Shown here one piece after another: positions 1 to 8,373 of a DNA stretch of 64,000 bases. The notes below the pieces were generated by a model. That model was not told the DNA's origin and did no database searches. It worked only from the letters and a program-made list of their open reading frames with translations. Position 1 is the stretch's first letter, and each line of letters opens with the position of its first letter. The position numbers were made by a program, and so were the translations under genes. The stretch comes from Brevundimonas sp. (GTDB taxonomy: Bacteria > Pseudomonadota > Alphaproteobacteria > Caulobacterales > Caulobacteraceae): contig NZ_JAIXTC010000016.1 in NCBI RefSeq assembly GCF_027484365.1, positions 32,040 to 96,039 of the forward strand. Direction: 5' to 3'.

Positions 1-1
1 T

Positions 2-166
2 CTGCGCTTCCCCGAACGGACGGTCGTGTCGGAGCAGACCTTCACGGTCAGCCAGCCGGCGGGCCAGAACCGGGTGTCCGCGATCGTCGAGGCCTATGAC
101 GTGGCGACGCGGGACGTCAATGCGCAGATCGTCGCCTGGACCGACGCCAACGCGGCGACCAACTGA
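2..166 (+). CDS. ABC-type transport auxiliary lipoprotein, C-terminal fragment
   Basis: Only the last 54 codons are inside the window; the gene starts upstream of base 1. The fragment carries the pattern typical of the end of the ABC transport auxiliary lipoprotein family (PqiC-like): an 'RFPERTVVSEQTF' strand, then a helix 'RVSAIVEAYDVATRDVNAQIVAWTDAN' ending in the family's 'IVxW' signature. Family members are outer-membrane lipoproteins that work with MlaD/PqiB-type lipid transporters. The rest of the operon would lie to the left. The assignment rests on a short tail, so it is moderate; a different lipoprotein with a similar C-terminal helix cannot be excluded. Confidence 0.55.
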   Translation: MRFPERTVVSEQTFTVSQPAGQNRVSAIVEAYDVATRDVNAQIVAWTDANAATN

Positions 167-256
167 CGCCATCGGGGGCAGGCTCCGGGTCGGGCGGGCG
201 CGTGAGCGACGTCGTCGTCAGAACCATGCAGCGGTTCCGGCCCAAACGATCGCAGG

Positions 257-1492
257 CTAGGCGGCCATGGCTGGAGCCGCCATACGCGGCGTCGAGCGGG
301 CCTCGAGTTCGGCGCGACGGCTCAGAGCGGCGGACACTTCGCGACCGGCGACCTCAACACGATCTGCCAGGGCGGATGTGGCGTTCGACAGACGGACGCG
401 GTCCGGCCTGACCTTTTTCGCCTTCTTGCCCGACAGGCCGAGGGCGTCCTGCCAGTCCGCGCGCCAGGCTTCCACCCCGTCGCAGACCGCCTTGAGCGCC
501 GCAGGCGTTCGGCAGTCGGCGTTCTGGGCCGCCCGCATCAGGGGCAGGCGGCCGATGGCGGTGGCGCGCAGGGTCTCGAGCGCGGCCAGTCGCGTCTCCA
601 GCGGATGGGGCAGGGAGGTGACGGGGGCGAGCGAAGGGACGGGTTCAGGCTCGCTCTGAAGTCCGGTCTCGGCCGGGGGGGCGATTTCGCGTTCCGGCCC
701 GTCCGCGGCTTCGGTTGCGATCGCCACGACTTCGTCGGGTTCGGAGGCCTCCGTCGGAACAGCGACGCCGGCTGCTTCGACCGCCTCGGACTGGACCACC
801 GCGGGCGGGACGGTTTCGGCTTCGGACTGGGCATCGGAGAGGGTCGCAGTGTCCAGCGGCTCGCCGACGCTGTTTTCTTCAAGGGCATGCAGGGCTTCGG
901 CGTCGGCCTGGGCCTCGATCGCTTCGTGAGCCGCCTCGACAGGGGCGGGGGCGACGACCGCCTCAACCGGTGCGCCGGCTTCGGCGACCGATGCGGGGGC
1001 TTCGTTGGCCAGCCAGCCGCGGGCGGCTGCGATATGTGCGTCCAGTTCCGCTATGGCGTCGCGGGTCTCGGACCAGAGGCTTTCCAGAGCCGTTTCCTTG
1101 CGGGCGAGGGCGGCGGCGCGGTCTCCGATTTCGCCGGCGGACTGGCTTACGGCGGCGGCGGCGGCGGCGTAGCCCGTGCGGAAGGCCTTCAGCCTCCGGG
1201 TCCGGCTGTCGAACAGGCCGGCAAGGCCTCCGCGCGGCGTCAGGCGGGCGGGGTCGAGGCCGGCGACACGGTCGCGGATGTGATCCAGCAGCAGGCGGCA
1301 TTCACCGAGGTCGCCGGAGCGAGTCTCGGCCAGGGCGCGGTCGTTCAGGGCGGCGAGGGCGGCGCGGGCGGTCTCGCCGAATGCAGCGCAGGTCTCGGGC
1401 TCGTCGACGATTGTGTATCGGATCGCCGCCACGCGCGCAGGATCCGGCTTCGGCGCACCGCCCGGCGGACTGATCGACCCCGCAACACCCAT
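257..1492 (-). CDS. TelA-like (toxic anion resistance family) coiled-coil protein, probable
   Basis: 411 aa, ATG start. Residues about 45-165 are helical and resemble the N-terminal part of the TelA/KlaA family: a 'LDHIRDRVAGLDP' helix, a 'GGLAGLFDSRTRRLKAF' segment, then the long coiled coil with 'ALARKETALESLWSETRDAIAELDAHIAAARGWL'. After residue 165 comes an Ala/Glu/Pro/Val-rich low-complexity linker of roughly 110 residues, then another helical segment with 'LETRLAALETLRATAIGRLPLMRAAQNA'. The linker is an unusual insertion for the family. No signal peptide is visible, so it is probably cytoplasmic. It is transcribed in the same direction as the CoA-transferase genes upstream of it, 43 bp away. 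Function is unknown; the family name is a resemblance only. Confidence 0.5.
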   Translation of the reverse strand: MGVAGSISPPGGAPKPDPARVAAIRYTIVDEPETCAAFGETARAALAALNDRALAETRSGDLGECRLLLDHIRDRVAGLDPARLTPRGGLAGLFDSRTRRLKAFRTGYAAAAAAVSQSAGEIGDRAAALARKETALESLWSETRDAIAELDAHIAAARGWLANEAPASVAEAGAPVEAVVAPAPVEAAHEAIEAQADAEALHALEENSVGEPLDTATLSDAQSEAETVPPAVVQSEAVEAAGVAVPTEASEPDEVVAIATEAADGPEREIAPPAETGLQSEPEPVPSLAPVTSLPHPLETRLAALETLRATAIGRLPLMRAAQNADCRTPAALKAVCDGVEAWRADWQDALGLSGKKAKKVRPDRVRLSNATSALADRVEVAGREVSAALSRRAELEARSTPRMAAPAMAA

Positions 1493-1535
1493 GTCACCCT
1501 CCGTCTCGCGTCCCGATGGACGCGCCCCGGATTAA

Positions 1536-2195
1536 CTATGCCGCAGCTTTGAGGGATTGGGAAACCGTGTAGGTCGCTTCGGTCTTTGCGGCGACTTCCT
1601 CGAGCGTCACGCCGTCCGCCAGCTCGATCAGTTCAAGGCCCGCGCCGTCCGGCTTGACGTCGAAGACGGCGAGGTCGGTGATGATGCGGCTGACCACGCC
1701 CGTGCCGGTCAGGGGCAGGCTGCATGCCTTGAGCACCTTGGACTGGCCGTGCTTGTTGGCGTGTTCCATGACCACGACGACGCGCTTGACGCCCGCGACC
1801 AGGTCCATGGCGCCGCCCATGCCCTTCACCAGCTTGCCCGGGATCATCCAGTTGGCGATGTCGCCGTTCTCGGCCACTTCCATGGCGCCGAGGATCGACA
1901 GGTTGATGTGGCCGCCCCGGATCATGGCGAAGCTGTCGGCCGAGGAGAAATAGCTGCTCTCGGGGATCTCCGTGATCGTCTGCTTGCCGGCGTTGATCAG
2001 GTCGGCGTCGACGTCCTCGTCATAGGGGAAGGGGCCCATGCCGAGCATGCCGTTCTCGGACTGGAGGGTGACCTCCATCCCGGCCGGAATGTAGTTGGCG
2101 ACCAAAGTCGGGATGCCGATGCCGAGGTTCACATAGAAGCCGTCCTGCAGTTCCTGGGCGGCGCGTTCGGCGAGCTGTTCGCGGGTGCGGGGCAT
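1536..2195 (-). CDS. scoB: 3-oxoacid CoA-transferase subunit B
   Basis: 219 aa, the usual size of the beta subunit. It transfers CoA from succinyl-CoA to a 3-oxoacid (acetoacetate or 3-oxoadipate) in the cytosol. The catalytic glutamate motif SENG is present (Glu47 in '[12 protein letters not shown]'), as are the 'NLGIGIPT' motif near residues 23-30 and the family segment '[23 protein letters not shown]'. The A subunit is two genes upstream on the same strand. The start codon abuts the stop of the intervening decarboxylase-like gene (one-base overlap at 2195), indicating one translationally coupled operon. The sequence alone cannot separate a ketone-body enzyme (ScoB/AtoA) from PcaJ of the 3-oxoadipate pathway. 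Confidence 0.9.
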   Translation of the reverse strand: MPRTREQLAERAAQELQDGFYVNLGIGIPTLVANYIPAGMEVTLQSENGMLGMGPFPYDEDVDADLINAGKQTITEIPESSYFSSADSFAMIRGGHINLSILGAMEVAENGDIANWMIPGKLVKGMGGAMDLVAGVKRVVVVMEHANKHGQSKVLKACSLPLTGTGVVSRIITDLAVFDVKPDGAGLELIELADGVTLEEVAAKTEATYTVSQSLKAAA

Positions 2196-2602
2196 CAGAG
2201 TTCTCCGGAAGAGGGCAGGGGGCTGACGCCCCGGTCGGCGAAGACGCGTTTGGCGACGCGCAGGGCATTGGTGGCGGCGGGGAAGCCCGCGTAGATGGCG
2301 ACCTGCATCAGGGCCTCGACGATCTCGCGCGGGGTGATCCCGACCGAGAGGGCGCCGTTGATGTGGCCCTTCAACTGGTCGACCGGATGGCCGAGGCCGG
2401 CGAGGATGCCGAGGGTGACGAACTGGCGGCTTTTCGGATCGAGGCCCGGCCGGCTCATCATCTCGCCGTAGCCGAACTCCACCATCATGTCGGCGAAGTC
2501 GGGGGCGATGGGCGCCATGCCCTTGCGCAGGGCCGCTTCGAGCCCCGGATCCAGGGTCGCCATATAGGCCGCGCCCCGTTCGGCGCGTTCGGCGTCAGGC
2601 AT
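2195..2602 (-). CDS. Carboxymuconolactone decarboxylase family protein
   Basis: 135 aa. The central helices match the CMD family: '[61 protein letters not shown]'. There is no CxxC pair, so it is not an AhpD-type peroxidase. It is closer to PcaC, the 4-carboxymuconolactone decarboxylase, including the conserved His in '[10 protein letters not shown]'. It lies between the two CoA-transferase subunit genes, overlapping the A-subunit gene by 8 bases and the B-subunit gene by 1. If it is a true PcaC, this suggests a link to the protocatechuate/3-oxoadipate route, but many family members have no known substrate. Other pca genes are not in the window. Confidence 0.8.
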   Translation of the reverse strand: MPDAERAERGAAYMATLDPGLEAALRKGMAPIAPDFADMMVEFGYGEMMSRPGLDPKSRQFVTLGILAGLGHPVDQLKGHINGALSVGITPREIVEALMQVAIYAGFPAATNALRVAKRVFADRGVSPLPSSGEL

Positions 2603-3299
2603 CGGCGTGCTGGCGGATGGTGCGCTGTTCGATCCGCTTCTCGAACGTACCCTTGATGATGCGATCGACGTAGACGCCCGGGGTGTGGATGTTGTCCGGG
2701 TCGAGGGAACCGACGGGGACGATCTCCTCCACCTCGACCACGGTGACCTTGCCGGCCGTGGCCATCATCGGGTTGAAGTTGCGCGCGGTCTTGCGGAAGA
2801 CGAGGTTGCCGCGCTCGTCGGCCTTCCAGGCCTTGACGATGGCCAGGTCGGCGACGAGGCCGGTCTCCATGACGTAGTCCCGGCCGTCGAAATTGCGAAC
2901 CTCCTTGCCCTCGGCGACCAGGGTGCCGACGCCGGTGGCGGTGAAGAAGGCCGGGATGCCGGCACCGCCCGCGCGGATCCGCTCGGCCAGGGTGCCCTGC
3001 GGGTTGAACTCGAGTTGCAGCTCGCCGGCCAGGTACTGGCGTTCGAACTCCTTGTTCTCGCCGACATAGGACGAGATCATTTTCGCGATCTGGCGCGTCT
3101 CCAGAAGCTGGCCGAGGCCGAAGCCGTCCACGCCCGCGTTATTGGAGATGACGGTCAGACCCTTCACGCCCGAGGCCTTCAGACCGGCGATCAGGTTCTC
3201 CGGGATGCCGCACAGGCCGAAGCCGCCGGACATGACGGTCATGCCGTCGAACGTCAGGCCCTCGAGCGCCGCAGCGGCGTCGGTGAAGATCTTGCGCAT
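2595..3299 (-). CDS. scoA: 3-oxoacid CoA-transferase subunit A
   Basis: 234 aa, normal length for the alpha subunit. The CoA-binding signature '[12 protein letters not shown]' lies at residues 25-36, followed by '[17 protein letters not shown]' and '[29 protein letters not shown]', all hallmarks of ScoA/AtoD/PcaI. It is first in a three-gene minus-strand operon ending at 1536. About 19 bp upstream of the start lies a short inverted repeat (3318-3339) that could be an operator. It forms a heterodimeric or heterotetrameric enzyme with the B subunit at 1536-2195. Confidence 0.9.
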   Translation of the reverse strand: MRKIFTDAAAALEGLTFDGMTVMSGGFGLCGIPENLIAGLKASGVKGLTVISNNAGVDGFGLGQLLETRQIAKMISSYVGENKEFERQYLAGELQLEFNPQGTLAERIRAGGAGIPAFFTATGVGTLVAEGKEVRNFDGRDYVMETGLVADLAIVKAWKADERGNLVFRKTARNFNPMMATAGKVTVVEVEEIVPVGSLDPDNIHTPGVYVDRIIKGTFEKRIEQRTIRQHADA

Positions 3300-3317
3300 C
3301 GCTTCCTCGTTTTATTT

Positions 3318-3339
3318 CACCGACAGATGAATATCGGTG
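3318..3339. promoter_or_regulatory. Inverted repeat upstream of scoA, candidate operator
   Basis: CACCGA (3318-3323) and TCGGTG (3334-3339) form a perfect 6-bp inverted repeat separated by 10 A/T-richer bases, 19 bp before the scoA start codon. This fits a dimeric regulator site, but no regulator gene is adjacent and the repeat is short. Confidence 0.25.
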
Positions 3340-3468
3340 GCTTTGACGCTCCTTACGGCGGTCGGGGCGCGGGGGCAAGGTAGCGAGGTGACGCGCGGAG
3401 CGCCAACGTTAACCGGGCAGACGGGCTGCCTGACGATTTCCGACGCGCGTCGGGTCCACGGTTGTGGT

Positions 3469-3496
3469 CAGGGCATCAATGATCTTTGATGCCCTG
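3469..3496 (+). promoter_or_regulatory. Perfect 11-bp stem-loop in the leader of the lipoprotein gene
   Basis: CAGGGCATCAA (3469-3479) pairs without mismatch with TTGATGCCCTG (3486-3496) across a 6-base loop. No T tract follows, so it is not a classical terminator for the plus strand. It sits about 29 bases before the ATG at 3526, close to the GGGGAAG ribosome binding site, and could affect translation or mRNA stability of the following gene. Confidence 0.45.
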
Positions 3497-3525
3497 GGGG
3501 CGAGGGGTCCCGGGGGGAAGATGTG

Positions 3526-4071
3526 ATGCGGATCATTCTGGCGCTGGGCGCACTGGCGATCATCGGCCTGTCTGGCTGCGTCGAGGATCCCTATGGCTAT
3601 GGCGGCGGCTATGGGCCGGGCCCGGCCTATGGCGGTGGAGGCTACGGCAGCGGAAACTACGGCGGCGGCAATGGCGCGCCTGACCCGAGCGCCCGGGCCA
3701 ACTATGGCGAGGAGTATCTGGAATCCGGGTTCGACGACGATCCCTATACCGTCCAGGTGACGTCCGGCGGCGATATCGATGCGTCGAGCCTCGGCGGAGA
3801 GTGCGTGGGCATGATCTCGCGGGCACCGGACTTCCAGCTGACCTATGACGCCGGCAGCCTGCCTCTGACGTTCGGGGTGTCGAGCTACCAGGACGCGACC
3901 CTGGTCATCAACGGTCCGGACGGCAGCTGGTACTGCGACGACGATTCGGGCGGCGGGACGGATCCGGAGGTCAGCTTCTACCGGCCGCAATCGGGCGTGT
4001 ATGATGTCTGGGTCGGCGCGTTCGACGGCGACGGCGGAGACGCGGAACTGTTCATCACCGAGCTTCAGTGA
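3526..4071 (+). CDS. Lipoprotein with one WYCDDDSG-type domain
   Basis: 181 aa from the ATG at 3526; a GTG one codon earlier is also possible. A lipoprotein signal ends in the lipobox LSGC, followed by a Gly/Tyr-rich linker of about 35 residues ('GYGGGYGPGPAYGGGGYG'). The rest is one copy of a domain also found twice in the next gene: 'SGFDDDPYTVQV', 'CVGMISRAPDFQL', 'DATLVINGPDGSWYCDDDSG' (Trp135) and 'SGVYDVWVGAFDGDGG'. The acidic turn after WYC looks suited to calcium binding, and the layout resembles a beta-sandwich of the pre-peptidase type. Both are inferences. No enzyme motif is seen, so a surface structural or binding role is likely. I do not recognise a named family. Confidence 0.8.
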   Translation: MRIILALGALAIIGLSGCVEDPYGYGGGYGPGPAYGGGGYGSGNYGGGNGAPDPSARANYGEEYLESGFDDDPYTVQVTSGGDIDASSLGGECVGMISRAPDFQLTYDAGSLPLTFGVSSYQDATLVINGPDGSWYCDDDSGGGTDPEVSFYRPQSGVYDVWVGAFDGDGGDAELFITELQ

Positions 4072-4105
4072 TCCGGCAGTTGTCTTTGACCAGGGGATGA
4101 TATCT

Positions 4106-4126
4106 GATCCGCCACCGTGGCGGATC
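4106..4126. other. Perfect 9-bp hairpin between the two domain-sharing genes
   Basis: GATCCGCCA (4106-4114) pairs with TGGCGGATC (4118-4126) with a 3-base loop. A loose T-rich stretch (TCATTCATTTT) begins about eight bases downstream. It may be a weak terminator or mRNA-processing hairpin between the lipoprotein gene and the following signal-peptide protein. Confidence 0.4.
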
Positions 4127-4220
4127 GCGCGCCTCATTCATTTTGACGAAGACGTCCCGCACGGGCGGGATGACATTATGGCGAGTACGGGCGACGGGCG
4201 TCGCCCAGGGGAGACAGGTT

Positions 4221-5180
4221 ATGAAGACGGGCTTTCGGTTTGCCTTGATGATCGGCGCCGCTCTGGCGCTGTCGGCGGGCGCATCTGTCGCGGCGCCGCA
4301 GAGCGGACAAAAGGGTCAGAAGGGCCAGACTCCGTCGGTCGACATCAGCCAGAACCCCACCTTCGGCTCGGCCAGGCTGAGTTCCGGTTTCACGCCCGAT
4401 CCTTACCGCGTCGACATCTATTCCGGTGGTCCCGTCGACGCCACGACGGTGGCCAACGGCTGCGTCGGCATGGTCGCCGCCGCTCCGGACTTCGAACTGT
4501 CCTATAGCGCGGGCAGCCTGCCGCTGATCTTCGGCGTCACCAGCGACAATGACACGACCCTGGTCATCAACGGCCCGAACGGGCGGTGGTATTGCGACGA
4601 CGACAGCGGCGACGGCACCAACCCGCTGATGTCGATCCCCGATCCGCAATCGGGCGTGTACGACGTGTTCGTCGGCGCCTTTGGCGGCAACGGCGGGTCG
4701 GCGCAGCTGTACATCACCGAGCTGAGCGGCAACGCCGGCGGTGGCGGCGGTGATCGGAGCAATTATGCCGGCGCGGTCGACCCTTTCGAGGCGGCCAACT
4801 ATGGCACGGTGACGCTGAGCGCCGGCTTCACGCCCGACCCGCAAAGAATCTCCATGCGCGCCGGCGGCAGCATCGACGCCCAGAACATCGCTTCGCACTG
4901 CCGGGGCTTCGTCACGCGCGCGCCGGACGTCGAGCTGAGCTACAGCGCCGGCAGTCTGCCTCTGATCCTCAGCGTGGAGAGCACCAGCGACACGACCCTG
5001 GTCGTCAACTCGCCCGATGGTCTCTGGTACTGCGACGATGACAGCGGCAACAGCGGATCCAATCCGTCGCTGCGCATCGAAAATCCGGCGAGCGGCACCT
5101 ACGACATCTGGGTCGGCACCTACAGCTCGGGCATGAGCCAGCCGGCGCGGCTGGATATCAGTGAGCTCTATTCCAACTAG
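4221..5180 (+). CDS. Secreted protein with two WYCDDDSG-type domains
   Basis: 319 aa from the ATG at 4221, chosen because a clear signal peptide (MKTGFRFALMIGAALALSAG, cleavage near AAPQ) and an AGACAGG ribosome binding site fit there; upstream codons do not code. It contains two tandem copies of the domain in the preceding lipoprotein. Shared blocks are 'GFTPDPYRV'/'GFTPDPQRI', 'CVGMVAAAPDFELSYSAGSLPLIF'/'CRGFVTRAPDVELSYSAGSLPLIL', and WYCDDDSG at Trp123 and Trp269. A Gly-rich linker joins them. Each copy has one conserved Cys before the 'APD' block and one in WYC, a likely disulfide. No catalytic residues are evident. It is probably periplasmic or secreted; function unknown. Confidence 0.8.
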   Translation: MKTGFRFALMIGAALALSAGASVAAPQSGQKGQKGQTPSVDISQNPTFGSARLSSGFTPDPYRVDIYSGGPVDATTVANGCVGMVAAAPDFELSYSAGSLPLIFGVTSDNDTTLVINGPNGRWYCDDDSGDGTNPLMSIPDPQSGVYDVFVGAFGGNGGSAQLYITELSGNAGGGGGDRSNYAGAVDPFEAANYGTVTLSAGFTPDPQRISMRAGGSIDAQNIASHCRGFVTRAPDVELSYSAGSLPLILSVESTSDTTLVVNSPDGLWYCDDDSGNSGSNPSLRIENPASGTYDIWVGTYSSGMSQPARLDISELYSN

Positions 5181-5265
5181 CCCTTATTCCTCGTGTGTGA
5201 CGGGTGCGGCATGGCGGCGTCGACGGCAGCCGGGCTATAGGAAGGCCTGAGTTTTCCCGGTCAGG

Positions 5266-6156
5266 GTGGAACGTTTGCGCGCGGGCATCAATGCAGTGAC
5301 GGCGGCCCTCGTCATCGGGGTCCTGATCGGTCTGGCGCTTACGCCGGACGGTCGCAGCTGGCTGCGCCGCCCGACCCTGATGCTGGGTGGAGCGGCCAAT
5401 GCCTCCGCCGGCCCCCCTACGACGTCGGTTTCACCCGCGGCCCTGCCGGTAACGGCGGCTGCGGCGCCGATCCTGACACCCCTCGCCGCGATGGCCGCCA
5501 GCGGACATCTGAGGATCGGGGTGTTCGGAGATTCCATGGCCGACGGCCTGTGGACGAGCCTCTATCGCGAGATGCGCGACCAGCCGGGTGTGACGGTGAC
5601 CCGGTTCAGCGAGGTTTCCACAGGGCTCAGCCGCTACGACTACGTCGACATCCAGGCCAAGACAGCGCGCCAGATCGCCGAACAGCCGGTCGATGCGGCG
5701 GTGATCCTGTTCGGCACCAACGACGCCCAGGGCATCAGCATCGACGGCGAGATCCACGACTTCGGCACCGACGGCTGGAAGGCCGCCTATGCCAGGCGGG
5801 TCGACGACCTGGTGGCGCTGCTGCGGGGCCGCAACATCGCCGTCTACTGGGTCGGCTTGCCGGCGATGAAACGCGCCGGCTTCGACGCGAAGATGATGCT
5901 GATCAACGAGGTCGTGTCTGCGCGGATGCAGGCCCTCGGCGTCCCCTGGCTCGAGACCGAGAGCCTCACCCAGAACGCCGAGGGCGAATACGACGCCTAC
6001 CTGCCAGAGACTGGCACAGGACGCCGGCGGCTGATGCGGGCCAATGACGGGATCCACATGTCGACGGCCGGCTATCAGCGGATCACCGAGCCGGTCGCCG
6101 CGCGGCTGAAGCGGGATGCGGGACTGGCCAGCCCGGTCGCAGACCCGGCGACGTGA
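5266..6156 (+). CDS. SGNH/GDSL hydrolase, DUF459-like, membrane-anchored
   Basis: 296 aa, GTG start. A single N-terminal membrane helix (residues about 9-25) is followed by a Pro/Ala linker and an SGNH fold. Visible motifs are 'GVFGDSMADGL' with Ser90 as probable nucleophile, 'FGTNDAQG' (block III Asn) and 'ANDGIHMSTAGYQ' with Asp261/His264. This resembles the DUF459 group of periplasmic SGNH proteins. It is first in a tightly packed plus-strand operon with a second SGNH protein (4-base overlap), an MBOAT acyltransferase and a small membrane protein. In comparable systems (AlgX/AlgJ with AlgI, WssI with WssH) such proteins carry acetyl groups to an extracellular polysaccharide; that role is inferred here. 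Confidence 0.8.
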   Translation: MERLRAGINAVTAALVIGVLIGLALTPDGRSWLRRPTLMLGGAANASAGPPTTSVSPAALPVTAAAAPILTPLAAMAASGHLRIGVFGDSMADGLWTSLYREMRDQPGVTVTRFSEVSTGLSRYDYVDIQAKTARQIAEQPVDAAVILFGTNDAQGISIDGEIHDFGTDGWKAAYARRVDDLVALLRGRNIAVYWVGLPAMKRAGFDAKMMLINEVVSARMQALGVPWLETESLTQNAEGEYDAYLPETGTGRRRLMRANDGIHMSTAGYQRITEPVAARLKRDAGLASPVADPAT

Positions 6157-6959
6157 TCCGGGCAACCGCTCTCGTTTTCGGCCTGGCGCTGGCGGACTCT
6201 GCGGTCGCGCAGGAACGTCCCTATACCGCCCTGCCTTCGCCGGTCAGTGCGACCTGCCCCGGCGGGCTGTGTCAGCCGGAGGGTCTGCTCGCGTTCTTCG
6301 GCGCCATCGGGCAACGTCGACCTGTGACCATCGTCCAGTTCGGCGACAGCCACACGGCAGGGGGGGATATCACCCGGTCGCTGCTCTGGCGGTTGCAAAG
6401 CCGGTTCCAGGGCGTGCCGATCCGGCTTCAGGCCCATGGCGTGGTCGGGGCGACGCTGAACGGGATGGCCGGGCGGGAAGAGCTGTTCGACGACGGCGAG
6501 GCGCGACCGGACCTGGTCATTATCGCCTACGGCACCAACGAGGGGTTCGACGATCTGCTCGATCCGGGCACCTATGAGCGGCTGTTGCGGAGCCAGATCG
6601 AAAGGGTGCGGGAGACATCGCCGGGAACGGCCATCCTGATCCTGGGCGCGCCCGAGGCGATGCGCGGGGACGGAGGCGGGCGCTGTCCCGGCGATACGGA
6701 TCATCGCTGGAAGGCGCCGGAGATGCTCTCCGTGGTGCGGGACCTGCAGCATCGGGTTGCGGCGTCGACGGGCGTCGCGTTCTGGGACTGGAGGGGCCGC
6801 ATGGGAGGAGACTGTTCAGCCTTCGCCCTGACCCGGGGAGAGGCCCCGCTCATGCGCGGCGACCATGTTCATTTCACCGGCCCGGGCGGCGACTGGATCG
6901 GATCCCTGCTGGCCGCTGATATCCTGGCGGCATACGACCGGCGCGCAGGGGGGCGGTAG
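6153..6959 (+). CDS. Periplasmic SGNH/GDSL hydrolase family protein
   Basis: 268 aa, GTG start overlapping the stop of the previous gene (GTGA). A signal peptide ends near residue 20 ('LALADSAVAQ'). SGNH motifs are 'VQFGDSHTAGGD' with Ser66, 'GVVGATLNGM' (block II Gly), 'IIAYGTNEGFDD' (block III Asn) and a C-terminal 'MRGDHVHFTGPGGDWIG' carrying the Asp-x-x-His pair. Together with the DUF459-like protein it gives two distinct extracytoplasmic SGNH domains in one operon, as seen in alginate and cellulose acetylation systems where one may be the transferase and the other a shuttle or esterase. Substrate unknown. Confidence 0.8.
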   Translation: MIRATALVFGLALADSAVAQERPYTALPSPVSATCPGGLCQPEGLLAFFGAIGQRRPVTIVQFGDSHTAGGDITRSLLWRLQSRFQGVPIRLQAHGVVGATLNGMAGREELFDDGEARPDLVIIAYGTNEGFDDLLDPGTYERLLRSQIERVRETSPGTAILILGAPEAMRGDGGGRCPGDTDHRWKAPEMLSVVRDLQHRVAASTGVAFWDWRGRMGGDCSAFALTRGEAPLMRGDHVHFTGPGGDWIGSLLAADILAAYDRRAGGR

Positions 6960-8363
6960 GTGCTCTTTCCGACGCTGGCGTTCGGCGTGTTCTTCCTGTT
7001 CGTCTATTTCACCGCCTGGTCGCTGGATCGCGACAATGGGCGGCGCAAGCTGTTCCTGCTGCTGGCCAGCTGGTTCTTCTACGCCCAGTGGGACTGGCGG
7101 TTCGTCGCCCTGCTGATCGCCTCCGCTGTCCTGAACTGGGGCGTCGCGGTGCTGATCGCGCGGTCCGAGGAGCAGGAGCGGCGCAAATGGCTGGTCGGCC
7201 TCGGTGTCGCCTGCAACCTGCTGATCCTCGGCTTTTTCAAATACTACGGCTTCTTCGTCGAGCAGGCGGGCGACCTGCTCAACCGGTTCGGTTGGGAGCG
7301 GGACCTGCCGCTGCTGCAGATCGTCCTGCCCGTCGGGATCAGCTTCTTCACCTTCCAGGGCATCAGCTACGTCGTCGACGTGCATCGCGGGAAGACGCCG
7401 GTGGCGAAGTCCCTGCTGGACGTCATGCTGCTGATGAGTTTCTTCCCGCATCTGGTGGCCGGGCCGATCGTGCGGGCATCGGACCTGCTGCCGCAGTTCG
7501 ACCGCGCCCCGCGGCTGACGCGGGAGATGGCGACGCACGGCCTGTTGCTGATCTGCTGGGGCCTGTTCAAGAAGACGGTGATCGCGTCCGAGCTGTCGGT
7601 CCGGCTGGTCGATCCGGTCTTCTTCGACCCGACCGCCTACGGGACGCTGGACCTGCTGGCGGCGGTCTATGGCTATGCGGTCCAGATCTATTGCGACTTT
7701 TCGGCTTACTCAGACATGGCGATCGGGATCGCGGCCCTGCTCGGCTATTCCTTCCCGCGCAATTTCGACCAGCCGTATCGCGCCAGCTCGATGCAGGACT
7801 TCTGGCGGCGGTGGCATATCAGCCTGTCGAGCTGGCTGCGCGACTACCTCTATGTGCCGCTGGGGGGCGGCAGGAAGGGGCTGGTCCGGTCGTGCCTGAA
7901 CGTCTTCATCACCATGCTGCTGGGCGGGCTCTGGCACGGGGCGGCCTGGACCTTCGTGGCCTGGGGCGCGCTGCACGGCGGGGTGCAGGTGGTGGAGCGG
8001 CTGGGTCGATCGGTGCTTGGCGAGGGCAGGGGGCCGCCGGCCTGGCTCGGCGTGCTGGTCACCTTCCACATCGTTTGCCTCGGGTGGATCCTGTTCCGGG
8101 CCGAGACCTTCCCGATGGCGATGGAGGTGCTGACGGGTCTGGGCCGGTTCCAGGCGGCGACCCTGGTGACGCCCTTTTTGCTGACGTTGATCGTCGGCGG
8201 CCTGGCCATGCACTGGCTGCCGCCACGTGCTGCCGAGGGCCTCGCGACCTGGATGAAACCGGCCCCGTCCGTGACGATAGGTCTGCTGGTCGGCGCGGCC
8301 ATCCTGCTGGTCGAGGCCGTGCGACCGGACGGCGTGGCGCCCTTCATCTATTTCCAGTTCTGA
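6960..8363 (+). CDS. MBOAT family membrane-bound O-acyltransferase (AlgI-like)
   Basis: 467 aa, GTG start directly after the preceding stop. A polytopic membrane protein with about ten hydrophobic segments and the MBOAT signatures: 'FPHLVAGPIVRASDLLPQ', 'NFDQPYRASSMQDFWRRWHISLSSWLRDYLY', 'VPLGGGRKG' and 'LGGLWHGAAWTFVAWGALHGG', with the conserved catalytic His at 326. AlgI/DltB-type members move an acyl group, usually acetyl, from a cytoplasmic donor across the inner membrane to a periplasmic partner that modifies a glycan. The partners here are the two SGNH proteins encoded just upstream. Confidence 0.9.
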   Translation: MLFPTLAFGVFFLFVYFTAWSLDRDNGRRKLFLLLASWFFYAQWDWRFVALLIASAVLNWGVAVLIARSEEQERRKWLVGLGVACNLLILGFFKYYGFFVEQAGDLLNRFGWERDLPLLQIVLPVGISFFTFQGISYVVDVHRGKTPVAKSLLDVMLLMSFFPHLVAGPIVRASDLLPQFDRAPRLTREMATHGLLLICWGLFKKTVIASELSVRLVDPVFFDPTAYGTLDLLAAVYGYAVQIYCDFSAYSDMAIGIAALLGYSFPRNFDQPYRASSMQDFWRRWHISLSSWLRDYLYVPLGGGRKGLVRSCLNVFITMLLGGLWHGAAWTFVAWGALHGGVQVVERLGRSVLGEGRGPPAWLGVLVTFHIVCLGWILFRAETFPMAMEVLTGLGRFQAATLVTPFLLTLIVGGLAMHWLPPRAAEGLATWMKPAPSVTIGLLVGAAILLVEAVRPDGVAPFIYFQF

Positions 8364-8373
8364 GGGAGGCGAT

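Noticed and set aside
2195-2602. AhpD-type alkyl hydroperoxidase
   Set aside because: The CxxC catalytic pair required for peroxidase activity is missing.
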